64,000 nt of DNA, taken from positions 1,922,001 through 1,986,000 of the forward strand of contig CP006668.1 of NCBI GenBank assembly GCA_000471925.1, given 5' to 3'. The stretch comes from Ralstonia pickettii DTP0602 (GTDB taxonomy: Bacteria; Pseudomonadota; Gammaproteobacteria; Burkholderiales; Burkholderiaceae). The translations under genes were made by a program, and so were the position numbers. The notes beneath the pieces were generated by a model. The model did not search any database and was not told the DNA's origin. It saw only the letters and a program-made list of their open reading frames with translations. Shown here in pieces: positions 25,278-33,874 of this stretch. How positions within the stretch are numbered: the stretch's first letter is position 1; every line of letters begins with the position of its first letter.

Positions 25278-26597
25278 TCAGCGAACGTTCGGGTTGAAAT
25301 GCTTCTTCAGGCCCTGCCAGCAGGTGTAGTACTCCTGCTGCAGCGAGGCCGACTGCGCCGCATACGGCGTCGGGCGGATCACGCCCGGCGTTTCGAACAT
25401 GAAGGCCATCGTGTTTTCGATATGGTGCGGCGTCGAGGTATCGGCGGCGCTGGCCTTCTCGAAGGTTTCCGCGTCCGGGCCGTGGCCGCTCATGCAGTTG
25501 TGCAGGCTGGCGCCGCCCGGGGCGAAGCCCTCGGCCTTGGCGTCGTAGACGCCGGTGATCAGGCCCATGAATTCGCTGGCGATATTGCGGTGGAACCAGG
25601 GCGGGCGGAACGAATCCTGCATCGCCAGCCAGCGCGGCCCGAAGATGACGAAGTCGATGGTGTCCACGCCTGGGGTGTCCGACGGCGACTGCAGCACCAG
25701 GAAGATCGACGGGTCCGGGTGATCGAAGCTGATCGAGCCGATGGTGTTGAAGTTGCGCAGGTCGTACTTGTACGGTGCGTAATTGCCGTGCCAGGCCACC
25801 ACGTCCAGCGGCGAGTGGCCGATGTCGGCGCGCCACAGGTTGCCCTGGAACTTGGCCACCAGCTCGAAATCGCCCTCGCGGTCCTCATAGCTCGCCACCG
25901 GCGACAGGAAGTCGCGCGGGTTGGCCAGGCCGTTGGAGCCGATCACACCCAGGTCGGGCAGCTTGAACAGCGCGCCGTAGTTCTCGCAGATATAGCCGCG
26001 CGCCTCGCCATCCGGCAGTTCCACGCGGAAACGCACGCCGCGCGGGATCACCACGATTTCCTGCGGTTCCACTTCCAGGCGGCCCAGCTCGGTCACCAGC
26101 AGCAGGCGGCCCTGCTGCGGCACGATCAGCATCTCGCCGTCGGCGTTGTAGAAGTAGCGGTCCTGCATCGACTGGTTGGCCAGGTACAGGTGGAGGCCGC
26201 AGCCGGTCATCGCCTCGGGGCCGCCGTTGCCGGCCATGGTGACGATGCCGTCGATAAAGTCGGTCGGCACGGACGGCATCGCCGGCGGGCTCCAGCGCAT
26301 CTGGTTGGGCGACGGCGGCACCTGGTCGAAGCGGCTCAGGAAGCGCGACTGCTCGATCTGCGTGAACGGCTTGTGCATTGCCGCCGGGCGGATGCGGTAC
26401 AGCCACGAGCGTCGGTTGTGAGCGCGCGGCGCGGTGAAGGCCGTGCCGGACAGCTGCTCGGCATAGAGGCCATAAGGCGCGCGTTGCGGCGAGTTCTGGC
26501 CCACGGGCAGCGCACCGGGCAGCGCCTCGGTGGCGAATTCATTGGCGAAGCCGGACATGTAGCCGTGCTCGGCGAGCTGGGTGTGCGTGAGGTTCAT
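25278..26597 (-). CDS. hmgA: Homogentisate 1,2-dioxygenase
   Basis: A 439-residue Fe(II) ring-cleavage dioxygenase that converts homogentisate to maleylacetoacetate. The full family sequence is present: Y-M-S-G-F-x-N near the start, then the iron ligands His and Glu in [12 protein letters not shown] and the second His in M-S-G-H-G-P-D-A. Length and both ends match known HmgA proteins. It lies 51 bases after the FAD hydroxylase and 148 bases before fahA, all on the minus strand, forming a homogentisate operon. Confidence 0.96.
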   Translation of the reverse strand: MNLTHTQLAEHGYMSGFANEFATEALPGALPVGQNSPQRAPYGLYAEQLSGTAFTAPRAHNRRSWLYRIRPAAMHKPFTQIEQSRFLSRFDQVPPSPNQMRWSPPAMPSVPTDFIDGIVTMAGNGGPEAMTGCGLHLYLANQSMQDRYFYNADGEMLIVPQQGRLLLVTELGRLEVEPQEIVVIPRGVRFRVELPDGEARGYICENYGALFKLPDLGVIGSNGLANPRDFLSPVASYEDREGDFELVAKFQGNLWRADIGHSPLDVVAWHGNYAPYKYDLRNFNTIGSISFDHPDPSIFLVLQSPSDTPGVDTIDFVIFGPRWLAMQDSFRPPWFHRNIASEFMGLITGVYDAKAEGFAPGGASLHNCMSGHGPDAETFEKASAADTSTPHHIENTMAFMFETPGVIRPTPYAAQSASLQQEYYTCWQGLKKHFNPNVR

Positions 26598-26648
26598 GGT
26601 GTCGTCAGCGTTGCGGGTGTCGGTCGGAGGTTCGGGGTTGCAGGTTCA

Positions 26649-28346
26649 CTAGTGAGGCTGGCTGTCCGGCGGCCGGCACAGCGCGCGCAGCAGCGCGCCA
26701 TGCACGGCGTCGGCATCCACGGCACGCCAGCGGGCGCAGACATGCTGGTCCGGGCGGATCAGGTAGCAGGTGCCGTCGCGGCCGTCGTAGCGGCGCGCGA
26801 GCAGGCCTTCGCCGTCGGTGACGCAGCGCGCGCCCTGCGGCGAAGCGGCTTGCTGGCCTTGCGCGAGCACCAGCAGGATGCGCACGGGCACCGCGCCCGT
26901 TGCCAGCTTGTGCCGCACGTCGGCCGGGACGGCGCTGCCGTCGCCAAAGACCATCAGCGTGAAATCGCCGCCCAGCTCGCCCAGCAGCCAGCCAGATCCG
27001 GCGGTGCCGTTGCGAAGCAGCGGTGCATCCACGCACGGGGCGCCGGGCACCATGGCGCCGGCAAAGCGGTCGGCATCCGGCGTATTGAGCGGCGACGCCG
27101 CCAGCACCGTCGGCAGCGACAGCCGGCCGCTGTTGACCAACTGGCGCGCAAAGGCATGGCGGCGCGCCAGGCGCAGCACGGCGTCGCGGAAGGTGCGGCT
27201 GACCGCGCTCTTGGGCGTAATGAAATCGGTGGAACGCGTGGAGTGGCGGATGTTCTCGTCCGCCGCGGCCTCGCGTTCGCTGGCGTAGGTATCGAGCAAG
27301 GCATCCCCGGCCTGCCCAGCCAGCACCAGCGCGAGCTTCCACGCCAGGTTCTCGGCATCCTGCACGCCGCTGTTGGCGCCGCGCGCGCCGAACGGCGAGA
27401 CGCGGTGCGCGGCGTCGCCGGCGAACAGCACGCGGCCATGGCGGAAGGCGTCCATGCGTTTGCAGCAGAAGCTGTAGACGCTGACCCATTCCAGCGTAAA
27501 GGCGACCTTGTCGCCCAGCATCGCGCGGATGCGCGGCACTACGCGCTCCGGTTGCTTTTCCGTCTCGGGATCGGCGTCCCAGCCCAGCTGGAAATCGATG
27601 CGCCAGACATCGTCGGGCTGCCGGTGCAGCAGCGCCGACTGGTTGCGGTTGAACGGCGGATCGAACCAGAACCAGCGCTCGGCGGGGAACGGCGCCGCCA
27701 TCCTCACATCGGCAATCAGGAAGCGATCGCGGAAGACGCGGCCCTTGCTCTCCAGGCCCAGGCACTGGCGTACCCCGCTGTGGGCGCCGTCGGCGGCCAC
27801 CACATAGCGGGTGTGCAGGACGTAGTCGCCTTCCGGGGTCGACACGGTCAGCACCACTTCGTCGGGTCCGGGCACAACGCCGGTCACGCGATGACGCCAG
27901 CGCAACTCGAGGCCCGGCAGCTCGGCGGCGCGATCGACCAGGAAGCCTTCCAGGTAGTACTGCTGCAGGTTGATAAAGGCCGGGCGGCGATGGCCCGCCT
28001 CAGGCAGCAGGTCGAAGCTGTACACCTGCGCATCGCCGAAGAACACCTTGCCGACATGCCAGCTCACGCCCTTGTCCGCGACGCGCTCGCCGCAGCCCAG
28101 GCGGTCCAGGATATCGAGCGTGCGCTTGGCAAAGCAGATCGCGCGCGAGCCGGTCGCCAGCGTGCAGTCGTCGTCCAGGATCACCACGGGTACGCCGCGC
28201 TGCGCGAGGTCGATGGCCGCGGCGAGCCCGACCGGGCCTGCGCCGACCACGGCCACCGGATGCACCGCGGGCACGGCGCCGCCGGCCTGGCGCTGCTCGG
28301 CGCAAGGCTGGTACGCGAAGGTGCGTTGCGGGTAGTTGGTGTCCAC
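26649..28346 (-). CDS. FAD-dependent aromatic hydroxylase (MhpA/PheA type)
   Basis: A 565-residue class A flavin monooxygenase. The FAD fingerprint G-A-G-P-V-G-L-A-A-A is near residue 35, the D-G motif is in V-V-A-A-D-G-A-H-S-G, and the G-D motif is in L-F-A-G-D-A-A-H-R-V-S-P-F-G-A-R-G. A thioredoxin-like C-terminal domain, as in phenol-hydroxylase relatives, follows near residue 400. The GTG at 28346 has GGAGA five bases upstream, so I prefer it to the frame start at 28391. As first gene before hmgA and fahA it probably makes homogentisate, for example from 3-hydroxyphenylacetate, or hydroxylates a related phenolic. The exact substrate is not readable. Confidence 0.88.
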   Translation of the reverse strand: MDTNYPQRTFAYQPCAEQRQAGGAVPAVHPVAVVGAGPVGLAAAIDLAQRGVPVVILDDDCTLATGSRAICFAKRTLDILDRLGCGERVADKGVSWHVGKVFFGDAQVYSFDLLPEAGHRRPAFINLQQYYLEGFLVDRAAELPGLELRWRHRVTGVVPGPDEVVLTVSTPEGDYVLHTRYVVAADGAHSGVRQCLGLESKGRVFRDRFLIADVRMAAPFPAERWFWFDPPFNRNQSALLHRQPDDVWRIDFQLGWDADPETEKQPERVVPRIRAMLGDKVAFTLEWVSVYSFCCKRMDAFRHGRVLFAGDAAHRVSPFGARGANSGVQDAENLAWKLALVLAGQAGDALLDTYASEREAAADENIRHSTRSTDFITPKSAVSRTFRDAVLRLARRHAFARQLVNSGRLSLPTVLAASPLNTPDADRFAGAMVPGAPCVDAPLLRNGTAGSGWLLGELGGDFTLMVFGDGSAVPADVRHKLATGAVPVRILLVLAQGQQAASPQGARCVTDGEGLLARRYDGRDGTCYLIRPDQHVCARWRAVDADAVHGALLRALCRPPDSQPH

Positions 28347-28441
28347 GGTGTCTCCATGTGGCGCTGCGCTGGCGCCCTGGCGGGCTCTCAAGAGCGCCTG
28401 CCGGTCTGCTGTTTGTCCGATGCCTGCTGCATCCCGCGAGA

Positions 28442-28477
28442 ATTACGGAATACGTAATGCATTTACCATATCGTAAT
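28442..28477 (-). promoter_or_regulatory. Tandem operator pair upstream of the homogentisate operon
   Basis: Two copies of one inverted repeat lie side by side: ATTACG-GAATA-CGTAAT (28442-28458, perfect) and ATTTAC-CATAT-CGTAAT (28461-28477, one arm degenerate). Their centres are 19 bases apart, close to two helical turns. The pair sits about 100 bases before the FAD hydroxylase start, the expected place for a regulator of this operon. No IclR or MarR gene adjoins it. Confidence 0.6.
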
Positions 28478-28725
28478 CGTCGCCACGGGACGTGTCAAAC
28501 GGCGCCTGAGAACGCATGCGTCGGGCGTCGCTTTCATTGCAGTTGTAGGCCGGAAACGGGAAAAGCGGGAAAGACGTCAGCGCTGTGCAGTGCACGCGGC
28601 GGCGCAATGGCGAATAGCTAAGGTGGGAAAGTTAAAACGGGGACACGCGGGAAAGCGCCGATGCAGGCAGCCAGGCCTGTGGCGTCATAGGCGCCCGGCT
28701 AGCGAAGCGCTGCTCCGGACGACAG

Positions 28726-28760
28726 CAACCGGCGCGGAGCGGATCGCCCCGCGCCGGTTG
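28726..28760 (-). terminator. Possible terminator after the XRE gene
   Basis: A perfect 12-bp stem (CAACCGGCGCGG with CCGCGCCGGTTG) and an 11-base loop lie about 75 bases beyond the XRE stop. There is no T-run, so it may be a weak terminator or an mRNA-stabilising hairpin. Confidence 0.45.
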
Positions 28761-28833
28761 TCAGGATGGTGGTCTGGACGCCAGTTGCCTGCACCGGCCT
28801 GTGGAGAACAGTGCCGGCCAGGCATCGGCCCGC

Positions 28834-29217
28834 TCAGACCGGCTTGTGGCCCTCGCCGGTGCCGGAGCCGAAGCTGCCGGTCGCGGGAGCCGCGGCCGGT
28901 GCCTGGGCACCGCCGGCGGCCGGCTGGCCGGCCATCGAAGCTGCGGTCACGCCGCCATTGCGGCTGGCAATAAATGCGTTCACGTCGGCGGCAAGATGCT
29001 GCGGGGCCAGCACCACTTCCAGGCCCAGCGCTTCGCATGCGGCCAGGAACGTCGACATGCGTGGATCGGCCTGACCCGACTCCGCTCGCAGGTACGCTTC
29101 CCGGGAAATGCCCGCTTTGCGGGCGACGTCCTCTTGCTTGAGCTTGCGCGCGCGACGCAACGCCCGCAGTTGCCGGAACGGTTCGCTAGCGCCTCTTGGC
29201 ACGGCTGTACTGTTCAT
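28834..29217 (-). CDS. XRE family helix-turn-helix regulator
   Basis: A 127-residue protein. Residues about 17-72 are a Cro/C1-type HTH (R-A-R-K-L-K-Q-E-D-V-A-R-K-A-G-I-S-R-E-A). The remaining 50 residues are an Ala/Gly/Pro-rich low-complexity tail. GGAG precedes the ATG by six bases, and a TATACT -10-like hexamer lies on the minus strand at 29265-29270. It resembles the antitoxin/regulator type of small XRE protein, but no toxin (HipA or RelE type) gene is beside it. It may regulate itself or a distant gene. Its target is unknown. Confidence 0.85.
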   Translation of the reverse strand: MNSTAVPRGASEPFRQLRALRRARKLKQEDVARKAGISREAYLRAESGQADPRMSTFLAACEALGLEVVLAPQHLAADVNAFIASRNGGVTAASMAGQPAAGGAQAPAAAPATGSFGSGTGEGHKPV

Positions 29218-29554
29218 GTCGGTCTCCAGTCACCAATGAAAAAAAGTGCGCGGACGTGCATTCGAGTATAGAGCACGCAAAGCGTTCCGTATGTACCCGC
29301 CGAAACACTTTGTGCAGATTTCTTCCAAGTCCGCCATCCGGGCCTGACACCGGCCGGCAACCGGTGTGCAATGAGCCGAATCGTGCACCAAATCGTCGCG
29401 CTGTCAGTCTCTAACGAGGCTTTGCAGTTCGCGTTGACGTCACATGCCCCCCTATATGACGTTATGGCCTCCCCGCCAGAACTGTGCAAGTCCGGGCAAC
29501 TACCATGCATCTGGTTTCGTTGACAAACCGACCGGTCGTGCTATTCTACAATGC
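29218..29554. other. 337-base divergent control region, XRE and TetR genes
   Basis: This region contains the leader of the XRE gene on the left and the TetR promoter/operator on the right. The stretch between (about 29275-29515) shows no gene and no element I can name. It is clearly less GC-rich than the flanking coding DNA. Confidence 0.6.
29520..29547 (+). promoter_or_regulatory. TetR gene promoter with embedded operator
   Basis: A TTGACA -35 (29520-29525) and a TATTCT -10 (29542-29547) are 16 bases apart. The spacer holds the palindrome CGACCGGTCG (29529-29538) inside ACCGACCGGTCGTGC (29527-29541). The same 15-base sequence occurs, inverted and with one change, before the next gene. Predicted transcription starts within a few bases of the ATG at 29555, so the mRNA may be leaderless. 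Confidence 0.7.
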
Positions 29555-30160
29555 ATGCAAAAAGGACAGCTCACCCGTAACGCCATCATCGAACAGGCGC
29601 TCGATACCGCCGCCAAGGTCGGCTTCGAACAGTTGTCGCTGGCCACGCTGGCCGCGGACACCAATATGTCGAAGAGCGGGCTGTATGCGCACTTCAAGTC
29701 CAAGGAGGCGCTGCAGCAGGCGGTGCTCGACCTGGCCGTAGAGCGTTTCGGCGAGATCGTGGTGCGGCCGGCCATGCGCCAGCCGCGAGGCCTGCCACGC
29801 CTTGAGGCATTGTTCGAAGGCTACCTGGACTGGCTGGGCGGCACGGTCACCCAGGGGCGCTGCCTGTTCATGGCGCTGAGCCAGGAATACCGTGACAAGC
29901 CGGGTTCGATACGCGACCTGGTGGTGCAGTCTCTGAAGGACTGGCACAGCACCGTGGCGCGCGTGGTGAGTGACGCCATCGACGAAGGCCACTTTGGTCC
30001 CGACACCGATCCGCGCCAGTTCGCCTTCGATCTGTCCGGCATCGGCATGGCCTTCCAGCAGTCGTTCAAGCTGCTCGGCAGGGCGGATGCCGAACTCATG
30101 GCGCGGCGCGCCTTCGCGTCCCTGGTGGCCCGTGCCGCCGAGGGCACCGGGAAGCACTGA
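29555..30160 (+). CDS. TetR family transcriptional repressor
   Basis: A 201-residue TetR-type regulator. The N-terminal HTH (about residues 6-55) includes A-A-K-V-G-F-E-Q-L-S-L-A-T-L-A, then M-S-K-S-G-L-Y-A-H-F-K-S-K-E, the canonical recognition helix and following residues. The C-terminal ligand domain is all helical. The ATG at 29555 lies immediately after the promoter; the longer frame would include the promoter itself and is rejected. The embedded operator indicates autorepression. The matching operator at 30236 makes the alpha/beta hydrolase operon its likely target. Confidence 0.93.
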   Translation: MQKGQLTRNAIIEQALDTAAKVGFEQLSLATLAADTNMSKSGLYAHFKSKEALQQAVLDLAVERFGEIVVRPAMRQPRGLPRLEALFEGYLDWLGGTVTQGRCLFMALSQEYRDKPGSIRDLVVQSLKDWHSTVARVVSDAIDEGHFGPDTDPRQFAFDLSGIGMAFQQSFKLLGRADAELMARRAFASLVARAAEGTGKH

Positions 30161-30210
30161 CACGCAAGACATTGGCGCCGGCGCTATCCCGCCGGCGGGC
30201 AGCAAGCCTT

Positions 30211-30250
30211 CCGGTCGTTTTTTGTCTACAAAAAAGCACGACTGGTCGGT
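30211..30250. promoter_or_regulatory. Second TetR operator with adjoining palindromes
   Basis: GCACGACTGGTCGGT (30236-30250) matches the reverse complement of the TetR promoter operator at 14 of 15 positions. Just upstream a half-site CCGGTCGT (30211-30218) points the opposite way. Between them is a perfect palindrome TTTTTTGT-CT-ACAAAAAA (30218-30235), which could also serve as the TetR gene's terminator. The element lies about 80-120 bases before the hydrolase start. Confidence 0.65.
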
Positions 30251-30330
30251 CTTAGAAGAGCGCGGAACGCCTCCGGTTGGGCCGGTTCCGATGACCCGCG
30301 CAAATCCAGAATCCATTGGAGGTGCAGGTC

Positions 30331-31356
30331 GTGACGCAAGCAGTATCTTCCCCTTCCCCGGCTTCTTCTTCCCAGCCCCGTGCGCCGGCGCCCGTGCGTG
30401 CCGGCACCGTATCCTCACGCAGGGGCTCCGCGAGTCCGCTGCAGCACGCGATGCTCGGCTGGCAACGGCTACGCCGGCAGGCCGGCAGCCTGGTTTTCCC
30501 GGCCGCGAGCGCGCGGGAGCTTGAGCGCCTCTGGTTCACCCCGCCGCGCGCCGCGGCCACGTCGGCGGCACGGCGGCTGCTGGACAGCGCGCGGGCCGAC
30601 TGGGCCCTGGTCACCGGCCACGGCCCCAGCCGGCGCGTGCGCGTCTATCGCTGGGGCACCAGCGGTCCTGTCGTGCTGCTGGCGCATGGCTGGGGCGGCC
30701 ATGCCGGGCAATGGCACGCGGTGGTCGAAGGCCTGCTCGCCGCCGGCATGCGAGTGGTGGCGTTCGACGCGCTCTCGCATGGCGCCTCCGATGCGGGCGC
30801 GCGTGGCGCGGCGCAGACCTCGGTGCTGGAGATGTCGCACTCGCTGCTGGCGGCCGCATGGCACGCCGGGCCGGTGCATGCGGTGGTGGCGCACTCGCTC
30901 GGCGGCGCGGCCACCGCGCTGGCGCTGCGCGAAGGGCTCCCCGCCCGCGCGGCGGTGCTGGTCGGCTCGCCGGCGGACATGCATGCCGCGTGCGCGTCGC
31001 TGGCCTGGCAACTTGGCTTTGCCCCTGGAGTGCTGGCGCGTATGCAGCGGCAGAGCGAGCGCTGGCTGGGCATGCCGTGGGCGGCGTTCAACGTGCCGGA
31101 TGTCGGCCGTACCCGGCCGGTGCCACCGGCGCTGGTGATCCATGACCGCGACGACAAGGAAGTGCGCTGGGAAGACGGCGCCGCCATCGCCGGCGCATGG
31201 CCCGGCGCGCAACTGGCCACCACCACGGGGCTGGGCCACCGCCGCATCCTGCAGGACCCGGCCGTGATCCGCCAGATCGCGGACTTTATCCGCCCCGCCG
31301 CTGCGCCCGCGCGCAATGTGACCGCGCCGGCGCCGCACGGCTTGGCCGTCGACTGA
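30331..31356 (+). CDS. Alpha/beta hydrolase
   Basis: A 341-residue hydrolase. The GTG at 30331 has GGAGGT seven bases upstream, so it is preferred over the TTG at 30316 that lies inside that site. After a Ser/Pro-rich N-terminal stretch of about 80 residues comes the alpha/beta-hydrolase core. The oxyanion motif is A-H-G-W-G-G-H, the nucleophile elbow is A-H-S-L-G-G-A, and the catalytic His is in G-L-G-H-R-R-I-L, with an Asp in V-I-H-D-R-D-D. The substrate is unknown and there is no signal peptide. Control by the upstream TetR repressor suggests an inducible esterase or lipase-like enzyme. Confidence 0.88.
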   Translation: MTQAVSSPSPASSSQPRAPAPVRAGTVSSRRGSASPLQHAMLGWQRLRRQAGSLVFPAASARELERLWFTPPRAAATSAARRLLDSARADWALVTGHGPSRRVRVYRWGTSGPVVLLAHGWGGHAGQWHAVVEGLLAAGMRVVAFDALSHGASDAGARGAAQTSVLEMSHSLLAAAWHAGPVHAVVAHSLGGAATALALREGLPARAAVLVGSPADMHAACASLAWQLGFAPGVLARMQRQSERWLGMPWAAFNVPDVGRTRPVPPALVIHDRDDKEVRWEDGAAIAGAWPGAQLATTTGLGHRRILQDPAVIRQIADFIRPAAAPARNVTAPAPHGLAVD

Positions 31357-31370
31357 ACCTGGAGACCATC

Positions 31371-31703
31371 ATGTTCCTGGTAAGCAACGACATGACCGCC
31401 ACCCTGCCCGCGCGCAGTTCGCTGCGGCTGGTGGCGGACCCCGGCGAACACGTTGCCGTGCGCTGCACCGCAGGCGAGCTCTGGTTGATCCGTGACGGCG
31501 ACCCCAAAGACACGGCGCTGACGGCGAGCGAGAGCTTTACGTTGTCCGATAGCAGCCACATCGAGTTGTATGCCGTCACCACGGCATCGCTGCACGTGAC
31601 GCGGTGCCGGCAAGGCGCCGGGCAAGCGGCAGGCGCGTGGCGGCAATGGTTGCGGCGCATGTTGGCGACACACGGCCGGGGTTATACCGGCGCCGGCCGG
31701 TGA
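31371..31703 (+). CDS. DUF2917 domain protein
   Basis: A 110-residue protein with the DUF2917 pattern (L-R-L-V-A-D-P-G-E-H-V-A-V-R-C-T-A-G-E-L-W-L-I-R-D-G-D, then F-T-L-S-D-S-S-H-I). This beta-rich domain is common in Burkholderiales and has no assigned function. GGAG lies just before the ATG, 15 bases after the hydrolase stop. The two genes therefore form one TetR-controlled operon. The C-terminal 25 residues are basic. Confidence 0.82.
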   Translation: MFLVSNDMTATLPARSSLRLVADPGEHVAVRCTAGELWLIRDGDPKDTALTASESFTLSDSSHIELYAVTTASLHVTRCRQGAGQAAGAWRQWLRRMLATHGRGYTGAGR

Positions 31704-31884
31704 CATCCGGCTGGGGCTGGCGGGGACCAAGGCGCGCGACTTGTGCGAAATGGTGCGTCGCGTGTGCCGGTTGCCCCGGATACTCGCTCCGATGAACAAC
31801 ACCCCTCTTTGCTGGCTTTGGCGCGTCGGCGCGAACATGGTTGGGTGTAATGCTTGGCGGTTAATTGCGTTTTCCAGTGAAAAT

Positions 31885-31909
31885 CGTGCGCCCCCCCAAG
31901 GGGCGCACG
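31885..31909 (-). terminator. Intrinsic terminator of the siderophore uptake operon
   Basis: A 10-bp stem (CGTGCGCCCC with GGGGCGCACG) and a CCCAA loop lie directly after the DUF3325 stop on the minus strand and are followed by GATTTTC. It also separates this operon from the convergent DUF2917 gene. Confidence 0.75.
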
Positions 31910-31911
31910 CC

Positions 31912-32253
31912 TCAGATGCGCAAGACCACCAGCAGCCCGCGCGCGACGGCTTGCAGCCAGCCGCGCCGCCAGGTCAGCGTGAACGACACCGCCAGCGCTC
32001 CCGCCATCATGGCCAGCGCCCACAGCAGCACGCCAAAGCCGGTGCGGTTGCCCGCAAGCGCGGCCACGGCGCCTAGGACCACCAGTGCCCAGGCCGCAAG
32101 GCGCAGGCGCCGCCGGCGGCTGGCCGGCAGGTCGCCGCCCTGCCCCGAAAGTTCGGTCCAGTGCCGCTCCGTGGCGCAGGCGAACAGCACGAAGGCGCTG
32201 TACGCGCACAGCGCCAGGCCCAGCAACAGCAAGTGTTCAAGCGTGGTTGGCAC
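31912..32253 (-). CDS. DUF3325 family membrane protein
   Basis: A 113-residue protein with three hydrophobic segments (about 7-26, 52-68 and 73-92), matching the DUF3325 family found beside PepSY proteins and TonB receptors in iron-uptake loci. It overlaps the PepSY gene by 17 bases and is the last gene of the operon before the terminator at 31885. It probably forms part of an inner-membrane complex with the PepSY and DUF3649 proteins. The molecular role is unproven. Confidence 0.82.
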   Translation of the reverse strand: MPTTLEHLLLLGLALCAYSAFVLFACATERHWTELSGQGGDLPASRRRRLRLAAWALVVLGAVAALAGNRTGFGVLLWALAMMAGALAVSFTLTWRRGWLQAVARGLLVVLRI

Positions 32254-33874
32254 GGTCCATCTCCTCTAGCGCCTGCCCGCTGGCAGCAGCGGTCCGGGCC
32301 TGGCGGGCCGCGTCGACGCGCCGCAGCCGGCGCGCCGCCGCCAGCGCCAGCCCACCCGTCAACAGCAGCGTGATGTCCACGCCGGCCACCGCAAGAGGGC
32401 CGCGCGCCAGCGCGAGCGGCAGCCAGTCGCCGGTGCTCAGGCCGTTGAGCACCGGCGCCGCCAGCGCCAGGACGGCGATCGCCAGGCATTGCTGCCGCCA
32501 TGGCACCAGCGTGCGGCTGCCGGGGCGCATCGCCACGCGCGCGTGGATCGCAGTCGCCAGCCAGACCAGGAAGAACAGCCCGGCCTCGATAAACTCGCGA
32601 GACGGCAGCGTCATCGGCAGGACCCGGTTGGCCACCATCATCGCGAGCGTGGCAATGACCAGGCCGGTAGTGGTGCCAGCGGTTACAGCGGCCGCCAGCC
32701 GCACACCCTTTTCGCCATGGCGCGCATGGCGCTTGTCGAGCCAGTACAACTGCCCGGTAGCGATCAGCAAGCACCCCGCCAGCCCGGCCAGGAAATACAG
32801 CCAGCGCAGCGGCCAGTGGTCGAACACGATGAAGTGCATGCCGGTCAGGAAGCGCTGCGTGGTCGCGGCCGGCTGCAACGGCACGTGGTTCAGCAACGCG
32901 CCGGTGGCACCGTCGAAGTAGGCCGCGTCGTCGGCCAGGCTGACGCGGTCACCCACCGAGCGGCTGATCTTGACCACGGCGTTGGCATCGCCAGGGTTCC
33001 AGACCCGGATCGCGGCCGGCGCGGCGCCGCCCCAGCGTGCGCGCGCGGTCTCGACCATCGGGCCGAGCGCGGCCATCGGCGCCGCCACCCCGGCAGGCGC
33101 GCGCGAGTAGCCGGACAAGGCCTGGTCGTAGAAGGTGTTCGGCTGCTGGTACAGCGCGCCGATGCCGGCCGGCATCAGGATCATGTACACGATGCAGATG
33201 CCCGAGAACGTGATCACCGCATGGAACGGCAGCGCCAGCACGCCGGTCAGGTTGTGCAGGTCCAGCAGGCTGCGCTGCAGCTGCTTGCGCGTCCGGAACG
33301 TGAAGAAGTCGCGGAAGATCCGGACGTGGATGATCACCCCCGATACGATCGCCGCCAGCATCGCCATCGCCGCCAGGCCCACCAGCCAGTAGCCGATATT
33401 CCAGGCGCGCAGGTGCAGGTTGTAGTGCAGCGGATAGAAGAACGACGACGCGCCCAGCGTGCCCACGTCCGGCAGCAGCGCGCCGCTGCGCGGATCGGCC
33501 AGGCGGATCTGCCCGCCCGCGGCGGCATAGCGCACGCGCGCGATCATCACCGGCGTGCGTTGCTCGGGGAGCGTGACCGCCCATTCACGCAGCGGCTTGC
33601 CACCCGCCAGCGCCGCCACGGCGCTCGGCACCACGGTGTCGATATCGATCGTGGACGGCGCTGCGTCAAGGCGCGTGGCCGGCATCATCCAGCGGTCGAT
33701 CTCGCGGTCGAACACCGCCACCGAGCCCATGAAGAAGGCCACCATCAGCACACCGCCGAGCAATACGCCGATCCAGGTGTGCGCCCAGGTCATGGCCTGG
33801 CGCAGGCCGCCCGCATGTGCATCGGCCTTCTGTGCGCCGGAGCGGGACTTGTTGCTTCGTGCGGGTCGCGTCAT
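32237..33874 (-). CDS. PepSY-associated transmembrane reductase-like protein
   Basis: A 545-residue inner-membrane protein of the PepSY-TM family (PiuB/FpvG relatives). The ATG at 33874 overlaps the DUF3649 stop by four bases. A basic N-terminus leads to the first helix W-I-G-V-L-L-G-G-V-L-M-V-A-F-F-M-G-S. Large periplasmic domains alternate with further helices, including His residues suited to haem or electron transfer (N-L-H-L-R, F-H-A-V-I, M-H-F-I-V-F-D-H-W). In Pseudomonas the related FpvG takes part in periplasmic reduction of ferripyoverdine, and the position next to the receptor suggests the same job here. The specific chemistry is inferred. Confidence 0.88.
   Translation of the reverse strand: MTRPARSNKSRSGAQKADAHAGGLRQAMTWAHTWIGVLLGGVLMVAFFMGSVAVFDREIDRWMMPATRLDAAPSTIDIDTVVPSAVAALAGGKPLREWAVTLPEQRTPVMIARVRYAAAGGQIRLADPRSGALLPDVGTLGASSFFYPLHYNLHLRAWNIGYWLVGLAAMAMLAAIVSGVIIHVRIFRDFFTFRTRKQLQRSLLDLHNLTGVLALPFHAVITFSGICIVYMILMPAGIGALYQQPNTFYDQALSGYSRAPAGVAAPMAALGPMVETARARWGGAAPAAIRVWNPGDANAVVKISRSVGDRVSLADDAAYFDGATGALLNHVPLQPAATTQRFLTGMHFIVFDHWPLRWLYFLAGLAGCLLIATGQLYWLDKRHARHGEKGVRLAAAVTAGTTTGLVIATLAMMVANRVLPMTLPSREFIEAGLFFLVWLATAIHARVAMRPGSRTLVPWRQQCLAIAVLALAAPVLNGLSTGDWLPLALARGPLAVAGVDITLLLTGGLALAAARRLRRVDAARQARTAAASGQALEEMDRANHA

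Larger units (their letters stand above)
28347..28833. other. 487-base non-coding region before the homogentisate operon
   Basis: No gene is supported here. The left part holds the leader and tandem operator of the FAD hydroxylase. The middle (about 28480-28720) shows nothing I can interpret. A 12-bp hairpin lies near the end of the XRE gene and is listed separately. Confidence 0.6.

Noticed and set aside
25092..28457. 1121-residue open frame on the plus strand
   Set aside because: It lies antisense to hmgA and the FAD hydroxylase, is rich in Arg, His and Gln without any recognisable domain, and is a by-product of high-GC third-position bias.
28834..29217. Antitoxin of a toxin-antitoxin pair
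   Set aside because: The XRE protein has the right size, but no toxin-like gene lies on either side.
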